Shown here piece after piece: positions 56,256 through 64,000 of a stretch of 64,000 nt of DNA. The notes under the pieces were generated by a model. The model had not been told where the DNA came from, made no database searches, and saw nothing but the letters and a program-made list of their open reading frames with translations. This DNA is from Trichoplax sp. H2 (Eukaryota > Placozoa > Uniplacotomia > Trichoplacea), in assembly GCA_003344405.1 (NCBI GenBank), contig NOWV01000014.1:868001-932000 (forward strand), in the 5' to 3' direction. Each line of letters begins with the position of its first letter. Within the stretch, counting starts at the first letter, position 1. Both the position numbers and the translations under genes were made by a program.

Positions 56256-59200
56256 CTGTTGAATAAACAGGTAATATAATTACTATGAGCAAAGAGTATG
56301 TTTTTCTATGAATCTTTGAAAACTACAAGAAAATAGTTTCCGGCCATCAATAGTAAATTTTATGCAACTACAATAAATTTAGGCCACCTACTTTTCTAGA
56401 TACCTAAAGATTGATATAACAAGTATTTTATAAGACTTCAAGCTCTATGTCCTTCAAATATCTTTAGCTATCAGACAATCGATAAGACTCTGCGAAGCCG
56501 CTAGAGTTATGTAGTAGTATCAATCATAAGAAATCGAGATATTTTTTGGAGCGTGATAGAGTACTGTGTAACTAAGAAAGAAAATAGGCTATGTAGCTAT
56601 CTACTGTTACTGGGACAAATAATAAAAAATTATCTCCACGATGTCTTTCCAACGAGCTAGAACTGCTTAAAAATAAAAATTCCTTTCTCAGCAGGAGATA
56701 TTCAATATTGTAACATACTTATTCGAAGTTATAGTTCGTTCTAATACAATCGAGATGGATGTGATCCTTCCGGAAAGAATGTCTGAACGTCAATGCGGAT
56801 AAAAACTATCTTAATTTTATAAGTTTGATTTTTAAAATTAATTGTAATCATTTCCTTCGCAAAGAATGTTTAATTATTCGAAACACAGCCGCAGGAAGTA
56901 AAAGGAGTGACCTCTAACAAATTTAGCTATCGTCTTTTCACAATACTGTAATTTACTCAACAATGTAGGTCTCTTAAGATTTTCAATTTCAATAATTGTA
57001 GTGCTGAAGTACAGATAGTCTGTTGAGAACTTAGGCAAATAAACGGAGGATATAGTATAGATTACGGTTGATTTTGAATCAAGTAACCTACTAGCTGATA
57101 AACTACAGAAATATAAGACAGCCTTGAAACTCGCAAAATCACTACATAATCGCACTACTGAGTTAAGAAAGTTATGCTAAGTAATACAGAAGGAATAAGC
57201 TTATAAAATATGAGCATATTAAAATCACCACATTTTACTTACCATAAAAAATAGAACTTTAGCTACGAGCCACATCCTGAAATAGTGTACTTTGCTGTCA
57301 GTTCTTTAAAGTACGATTAAAGGCTTTCGTTATTATTCTATAAATCTTATGGCGAAATATTGCAGAGCTTTAATTGGTAAATTTAGATAGTCTTACTGAA
57401 TAACTGTTACGCTGAACATATTTGTCTCAGTAAGTCTATAAGAATTAGTCTACAATCTTTTATTGTTGCATCCCTATTTAATGTGAATATATTGGGAAAA
57501 TTCTATATTCATGAGAAAAAGTATACAAACATGAATTAATAATACTTTGGAAAACATTTTCTTATACTGTAAAACGTGAGCTCATTCATTGTATTGATAC
57601 TTCTTAATTTCTTATTTGCATCTCATTAATATTGTTAGATAGGTATGGGCGTTGCGATCGTTTTTGTTTAGGAACAAACATGTTTATCCAGTGATAGAGA
57701 GTTTCCGATATTAAACTGGGATTCAATTTTGGGTAACTTATTTATAAACTTAGTAATAAGCACAGAATGCGATATGTCAGGCTGAAAAGACACAAAACAG
57801 CAATCAATTACCCACCTAAAGAGGTTCAACTAGCATAGTATATATTGAGATTATACTAAGGATATTTTAATTGCTATTGCTTTATATGGGAATATTTCCG
57901 TAAATTTCGGTACTTCCTTGTACTAATATTGAGGCTGTAATAAAAGTGTCTCACAATAACTGTCTTAGTCAAATGGTATTTTCCAAAAGGCTCTTATTAC
58001 AAGGTTTTTAAGAATAGTAGAGCAATAATAAATGACTATAATAATCCAGTCTAAAATCTAAAGTATTCCGAGCTCAAAGCGAAGTGAATTCTCTTCTCTC
58101 TATGAGAGCTTATCTCCGCAGTTCTTAAAATACATTTCACTAAATCCATTTATGACAAATTAACTAATCTACAATCAGACTCGAGTCCTCAAATAGAATA
58201 CTTTTTCTCAAATAGGACATCATTATCTTTTGCCGTCTGAACCATTCTACTTAAGACAACACTTCTCTTCTATTAATGTCCAGCAACTTTCGGAGTTGAG
58301 CATCTTCACAATTACAATATTTCATGTCACATATATTTTATATCGTGATTAGTCCATTGGCTAATATTAGTCATCAACAATTTCTAATATAGTAGTTATC
58401 AATCATCCAATATCAGCGCCAAGATAATATCTATTCTTAGTAACCTAAGTATATCAAATATAGCTATTGACGCAATCAAATATAGAACTGCAGAATTAGT
58501 TAGCATAACTTGAAGAAATGCTACCATACCATACTGTTTCAAATTTTAAATAGCAGCCCTAATATGACAATATCTGATGGATGAAATCAAGACACTATAA
58601 GTTAGCAACAGTTTATACAAATCAATATATATATACTACAGAGAATTGCTGCAAGGGTGTGTAATAAGCTGTAAAAGTCTTTGCAAGCATGATGTGTGAT
58701 GGTTAAGCATGTAAAACGAGAAATGTACAGAATATGAATTACGTATAGAATAGACAGACTAGAAAAATTATTTTATTCAAACTGTAATTCAATATTGTAC
58801 GAAATTTTTTATTCAATGAGCTCCCAAATTTGCTACGTACGACTATTCTTGGATTCCAGTTTACAGAATTACCGTTCTATCAAGTAAAGTTGCACTATGA
58901 TTTATTGTCATTTACAAGGTCTTGTTGACAGGTTGTTCGAGGCAATATGGTATTTATTAAGTATTCATGTAATGAAATGATTGCTCCGTCATAAACAAAT
59001 ACCGAAATTGACAGCAAAACATAATTTTATGGCTTATCGAGATTGGCCGGAGTAATCAAGCGAACATTTTACCTAGGTATTAAATGCTTATAAAAATCGT
59101 TTATTATAGTTACGACTTGCCTATAGAGAACATTATAGTGCACTGGCTAACAATACTATAGAACCAAGACTTTAATACGATTAATATGATTTGATAATAC

Positions 59201-60255
59201 AGTAAGCAAATTTGTTAGTTTAGGTAACAAGAAAAAAATCTACTTTATTTCTAATTGCGATGCTTTCTTGATAAAAGATTTAATAAATTCTCTAAATTTT
59301 AGAGCAAAATTAAATTAGATAATAAATACTTGTTGACACTACATTTATTCAGACAAACTTTAGGAAGCTAAATAACTAAGCTCTTGCAAGACGTATCGCA
59401 GCGAATGATTTCTAAAATGCAATCTGAAATTTTCAATCATGTGTGATAGGTTATCTTAAGCTAGCCAATTTAATTCAATACTATTGCATGCATAATTCCA
59501 ACATTGAGTTATACAGTAGCTTTCGAAAGTCTACTATTAACTCCTATTCAAAGAGCGGGTACTAATAGTATTAAGCTTGTTATAAAAGAAAGAACTTCAT
59601 AGTCAGCTAGTAGAATGTAAGAGTTAGCTTTAGTTACATAGATTTTCTTCAATTGGTTATAGGCACCTTACTTTATATTGTCTACAATACTCTAGCATTT
59701 TAAGTTAAAAACCTTGCGAAAATATTTTTGTGTAGTTAGACGTTCGACCTCCAAACCATAAAATCATTCGATTATTAGAGGATGAAAATTTTTGTAGTAT
59801 TGACTATTATATTGGGAATTCACTTTATAGATCTACTAATAAAGAAAGTGAATGATCTTAACATCTATTTTACAGGTTAAAAATTGATCACGTTTCATAA
59901 CTTCGAGCTAATTCTGAGTATGATTACAAGTATTAGATGTCAGAGCTATTATTGTTTAGCACCTTGTATTGATGTTGTGGTACTCAATTTTATTAAACTA
60001 TTATATGTCACTATGACTGTATTGCCTTTGCACCTCGTATTTTCTAGGCGATATTAGCCTCCTATAAAATTTTGCAAATGAGCAGTCCTTTAACAATTAT
60101 TTTACATGCAGTGATACAACTAGAACCACTGTCAGTACTGTCCTGTACTATACTGTATTACTGTCTACAGTTAATACTAACAACCTTATTGAGGGTTCGT
60201 ACTACTCTCCATTAGCATCGAAACAAGAAATTGAACATATAGCTGATGTTGACGT
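56256..60255. other. Gene-free stretch
   Basis: Four kb of AT-rich DNA. The minus-strand open frame at 56874-57155 has a hydrophobic start and a possible donor but no recognisable domain. Nothing else stands out. Confidence 0.5.
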
Positions 60256-60830
60256 GAAACTAACTACTAACTCCTACTTTGTCTTTTTTGTATTGAAAAA
60301 CTAACTACTAACTCCTACTTTGCTTTTTTTGTATTGAAAAACTAACTACTAACTCCTACGTTGTCTTTATTGCATTGAAAAACTAACTACTACTCCCACT
60401 CTATCTTTATTGGATTGATAAACTAACTATTAACCCCTGCTCTCTCTTTATTGGATAGAAAAACTAACTACTAACTCCTACTCTCTCTATATTGGATTGA
60501 AAAACTAACTACTAATCCTACTTTGTCTTTATTGGATTGAAAAACTAAATACTAACTCCTAACATTTCTTTATTGGATTGAAAACTAACTACTAACTCCT
60601 ACTCTGTCTTTATTGGATTGAAAAACTAACTACTAACTCCTACTCTGTCTTTATTGGATTGAAAACTAACTACTAACTCCTAGTCTGTCTTTATTGAATT
60701 GAAAAACTAAAAGCTAACTCCTAGTATTTCTTTATTGGATTGAAATACTAACTTCTAACTCCTACTATTGTATAATGTAATCTATACTAACTACTAACTC
60801 CTACACTACTATTTCTTTATTGGATTGAAA
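60256..60830. repeat. Minisatellite, about 14 copies of a 41-42 bp unit
   Basis: Unit begins AAAACTAACTACTAACTCCT, followed by a variable ACTTTGTC-like segment and TTTATTGGATTG. Copies differ by point changes and one- or two-base indels; the right-hand ones are most degenerate. It ends about 250 bases before the Artemis-like start codon. Confidence 0.95.
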
Positions 60831-60837
60831 GCCGGCT

Positions 60838-60955
60838 GCTTACAGTATACAGTATACAGTACTGTAGTACAGTACTGTACAGTACAAGGCAATGTTACAG
60901 TACTGTACATACAGTATTATGCTGTACTGTACACATTGTACTGTACAGTACTTGA
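60838..60955. repeat. Cluster of GTAC-type palindromes
   Basis: Overlapping words such as TACAGTACTGTA, GTACTGTACAGTAC and CAGTATACAGTATACAG. The strand could fold into several hairpins. Similar words are scattered at 24.5-25.9 kb, suggesting a dispersed simple repeat of this genome. Confidence 0.85.
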
Positions 60956-61078
60956 ATTAAAATGTTTATATAAGCGACATCATGATAACAAGTTCAAACG
61001 TGTACTATCAAAGTTGATTGCAACTCAAAATAGACCGGGAAAATCTTCAAAGTCGGAATATTTTCTCTTTAGAAGGAA

Positions 61079-62401
61079 ATGAGTTCCTTCGATGGTAGAG
61101 TGTCTGAATATCCATGGATTGCAATCGATTGCTTCTTGAAGCAGAACTTTACTGCGCACTTCTATTTTCTGTCTCATCTGCATCAAGACCATATGAAAGG
61201 ACTCGATTCGCCTGCTTTTAGAACTCACCTAAATGGACGACCGAAGTCTCGTATTTATTGCTCAGAGATTACCAAATCGATATTAATCAAAGATGCAAAT
61301 TACTCCCACTTAAAATTATTCCTTCAAAGTGTTCCCACCAATGACAAGATCTTCATTGAATTACAACAAACATTCGATACGTCGTATACTGAGATCGAGA
61401 CGGTAGCAGTTACATTTTTACCGTCTGGTCACTGTCCAGGATCGATGATGTTCTTATTGGAAGGTAAGCATGGCAACATACTTTATACTGGTGATTTTCG
61501 AATGGAGGGCGATGAACATAAATTTATGGTATATAATTATCTAAGTGCAATCACCATTGATTCTGTCTATCTTGATACAACGTTTTGCCTACCTGAAATG
61601 ATGACTATTCCAAAGAGGAAAACTATTACAAAGCAGATCATCAACAAGATACAGCAATGGCTTTGTCAAGGTACCAATCATGTCGTTTGCCTTCGTTGTC
61701 GAGCAAGATTAGGATATGAGTATTTATTATCTGAAATTGCCAAGAAGTTAAAGACGAAAATTCTCGTTCACAGCGATCAAATCAAACTCTATGATAATAT
61801 ACCTGAAGTTCGATCCAATCTTACTTTAGTTGATAAAGAAACCAAAATTCATATGTGTATTAGAGGTAGATGTCGGCTTCTATCAGGGCCTCCCACACCT
61901 GATAGCAAGAAATTGAAAATTTTACGTATTAAACCATGTGCATTATCATTCGCCTATAATATGGAAGCGTTGAAACAAGGCTGTTTTACCAGAGGTGCCA
62001 ATTTTTACTCGTTTCTATATTCTGCACACTCTTCTATGGCAGAAATTATAGAGTTTTTAAAATGCCTTCGTCCTTTAAAAGTTTATCCTAATGTCGTACC
62101 TGTGAAAGATTCTGATCTCGATGCAGTCACACAAAGAATAAATGGTATTATGGGAAATTGCGATATTCCTCGTAAAAAGACAAAGATGACCGCATCTTGT
62201 AGTAATCCTGGCAAAGATCAAGGTAAAGAAATTTTACCATTGGAACCGATAGCAAATACTGATCTTGACTACAAAGCAAGCAGAAAAAAATCCGCTATTA
62301 TGCAACTAAATGACAAAAATTTGATGCTCGATGATGTCGATCCTTGCCAGCGTTTCATTTGCCGTAGGCGATCTCGAGATATTCAAAATAATAGTTCTTA
62401 A
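61079..62401 (+). CDS. DCLRE1C: Artemis-like nuclease (SNM1/beta-CASP family, DCLRE1C type), single exon
   Basis: Nuclease that opens hairpins and trims overhangs during non-homologous end joining, working with DNA-PKcs in the nucleus (family knowledge). 440 codons without interruption. The start MSSFDGRVSEYPWIAIDCF aligns with the known Artemis start, fixing the ATG. Metallo-beta-lactamase residues: D17, HxHxDH at 33-38 (LSHLHQDHMKG), H118 (LPSGHCPGS), D139 (LYTGDFR), D166 (YLDTTFC). Beta-CASP residues: H258 (KIHMC) and H317 (SAHSSMAE), then PNVVPV. All appear intact. The tail after about residue 345 is only about 95 residues, much shorter than the vertebrate one (about 690 residues in total), with basic patches and no motif I recognise. 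Lack of introns, beside such intron-rich neighbours, suggests a retrocopy or intron loss; a further 3' exon is not excluded. Possible poly(A) signal at 62571. Confidence 0.9.
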   Translation: MSSFDGRVSEYPWIAIDCFLKQNFTAHFYFLSHLHQDHMKGLDSPAFRTHLNGRPKSRIYCSEITKSILIKDANYSHLKLFLQSVPTNDKIFIELQQTFDTSYTEIETVAVTFLPSGHCPGSMMFLLEGKHGNILYTGDFRMEGDEHKFMVYNYLSAITIDSVYLDTTFCLPEMMTIPKRKTITKQIINKIQQWLCQGTNHVVCLRCRARLGYEYLLSEIAKKLKTKILVHSDQIKLYDNIPEVRSNLTLVDKETKIHMCIRGRCRLLSGPPTPDSKKLKILRIKPCALSFAYNMEALKQGCFTRGANFYSFLYSAHSSMAEIIEFLKCLRPLKVYPNVVPVKDSDLDAVTQRINGIMGNCDIPRKKTKMTASCSNPGKDQGKEILPLEPIANTDLDYKASRKKSAIMQLNDKNLMLDDVDPCQRFICRRRSRDIQNNSS

Positions 62402-62570
62402 GGAGACAGTAGTTACCTACTGAAAAAAATTCTCCAAATTTATAAATATCTTACTGTATTTATTTTTCTTCCCTTTTCTATACGTTAAATATACAAAATT
62501 TCAGATTTAGACTATTGCTATTCTTTTAGGAATTTATCAACAATTCGATAGTAAATTTCAAACACGCAGC
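62402..62570 (+). other. Probable 3' UTR of the Artemis-like gene
   Basis: AT-rich sequence from the TAA stop to the first AATAAA. No open frame continues the protein. Confidence 0.5.
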
Positions 62571-62576
62571 AATAAA
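62571..62576 (+). promoter_or_regulatory. Candidate polyadenylation signal AATAAA
   Basis: First AATAAA downstream of the Artemis-like stop codon, about 170 bases away. In AT-rich DNA chance occurrence is common. Confidence 0.4.
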
Positions 62577-64000
62577 TTTGCTGATTCTGTGAACCCATCA
62601 AAAAATTTTTTTCTGATTCCGATGATAGCATAAATATAATATATCAAATCCTTTGCAATATTATTCATGTAGTAACTTATGAGAAAATATCTGTTAGGTT
62701 TTGTAAAATGTAAGTAATTCAAACAACATACTCTTTATTGGTATAATACTTATCAAATTATCGCAGTATTTTGCGTACGACTGTGGTAAAGAAAGATGTA
62801 ATCATGCAATGAAATGAGTATATTCTTTTCGTTTTAAATTTTTGACATATTTATGAGTCTGCTTTTTTTACTAGTATTTATATGGAATGAATTAGTAAAA
62901 GAATGTTAAAAGGATAAGCTTAAGTTTCATTAATCGAAGAGGTAGCAAAGCGTCTGTTGTATCAGCTTACGCATTACATACATAAAAAATTGGGTTACAA
63001 GAAGAAAGTATGTGCTAAAGTACCGTACTACAATATTATCGCAGCTAACGCGAAAATTAACAGTAAAGTATTAATTAATCTATACTTTACTATACTATAC
63101 TGTAGATGATCTGGCTCATAAAAATTGCTGTAAATTATTTTCTCTTTCTGCAAGTTACGACGTGTAGTAAATTTATTCGTCACAATTAAGCATCAATTAC
63201 AAATTGAAATGAAAATAAGGATAAATAACCACCAAAATGCATCATAGTAAAAGTTTGTACTGATTTCTTCCTAGAACAGTTATTGGCTACATGACTGCTT
63301 ACATGCAGTATGTACCCCTACAGGTAGTCCTATTATAAAAGTCTGATACAGACGGATACTAAAAATTAGAAAGCAGTGTCAGCGAATGCTGATCGATATA
63401 TACTATGAGTAAAGGATTTCAAAATCACAACAGTTGATATGAACTGCAAAAATATAGGCTAAAAATCTTGTAATGAAGGAAGAGCTGAATGCAATTATGG
63501 CAAGGTTAGAAATTTAGCTTTTTGAAAGTAATGGGTGCGCGTTGCATTTTAATTCGCCTAGAAGCATAGCCGCGTTATCTAAAACGATATCTCCAGAAGG
63601 GTCAGGGCAACTTTACCGATTCTTATGCATCAGAAATATGAAAATAGATTTATACGTAAGATATGTCTTAAATAACGTATTTGATTAATTTACTTTGATT
63701 TTTATTATCAATATACATTTCATGCTATCCATCTTCCTCGGCCATTTTTGGTCACTTGGTGAACAAAATAAATGGCCCATATATTTTTCGAGTGCATGCC
63801 TATTTCATTTCTAATTTTATAATGCATAAATTATATTAGAACCATAACAATTACATTTTAAACTTCTAGTAGTAACATTGAATATTACGTAGTATAACAA
63901 GGCATTTATTCAACGTATAACAAAAAACTGATATGAAATAAATTTGGTCTGCTCCCTTCCATGTATTCGAATGTACAATATATACGCGTAGGGGCCATAA
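62577..64000. other. Right-hand end, nothing recognised
   Basis: AT-rich, no open frame of note, no repeats beyond short TATACTATAC-type words near 63090. Confidence 0.5.

Noticed and set aside
56874-57155. Minus-strand frame with hydrophobic start considered as a gene B signal peptide exon
   Set aside because: A phase-1 GT exists after CSLSA, but the start is polar and not signal-like, and it has no gene A counterpart.
60838-60955. CRISPR-like or tRNA-like array
   Set aside because: Palindromes overlap irregularly without unique spacers or tRNA features; this is eukaryotic simple sequence.

Overview
The window is animal nuclear DNA, AT-rich and dense with short introns. The most likely source is a placozoan (Trichoplax group). 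This rests on large SRCR/EGF/Ig receptor genes with compact phase-1 introns, a vertebrate-like Artemis nuclease gene, and base composition. It is recognition from memory, not a database match.

Positions 1-22742 hold gene A and 28913-54008 (perhaps to 56255) hold gene B. Both are on the minus strand, head to tail, and they are tandem paralogues. Each encodes a very large single-pass receptor. From the N-terminus the order is: a run of EGF-like domains (6 in A, 7 in B); 13 SRCR domains alternating with EGF-like domains; a junction made of a 37-nt exon, a 17-nt micro-exon and one EGF; then Ig domains alternating with EGF-like domains that are each split over two exons. Gene B is complete at its C-terminus: 8 Ig domains, a final EGF, one transmembrane helix and a short tail with an FxNPxY motif. 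Gene A runs off the left edge after its sixth Ig domain. Exon order, phase and often exact length match between A and B. I rebuilt the exons by hand from GT/AG sites, phase and domain continuity; individual edges could be a few codons off. The start-codon and signal-peptide exons were not found with confidence.

The stretch between the genes (22743-28912) holds a TA microsatellite, two 401-bp direct repeats around a 20-base assembly gap, and an orphan acidic exon that could be an alternative tail of gene B. An intron of gene B (52293-52604) carries an open frame resembling TM2-TM3 of a rhodopsin-family GPCR.

From 54009 to 60255 I see no convincing gene apart from one candidate N-terminal exon of gene B. 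At 60256-60830 there is a 14-copy minisatellite, followed by a cluster of GTAC-type palindromes. Then comes an uninterrupted plus-strand Artemis/DCLRE1C-type gene (61079-62401) with all the metallo-beta-lactamase/beta-CASP residues I could check. The rest to 64000 looks empty.

Functionally, A and B look like cell-surface recognition or scavenger receptors. SRCR expansions in early animals are usually discussed in innate immunity or self/non-self recognition, so that role here is an inference. Artemis is an end-processing nuclease of non-homologous end joining and is unrelated to them.
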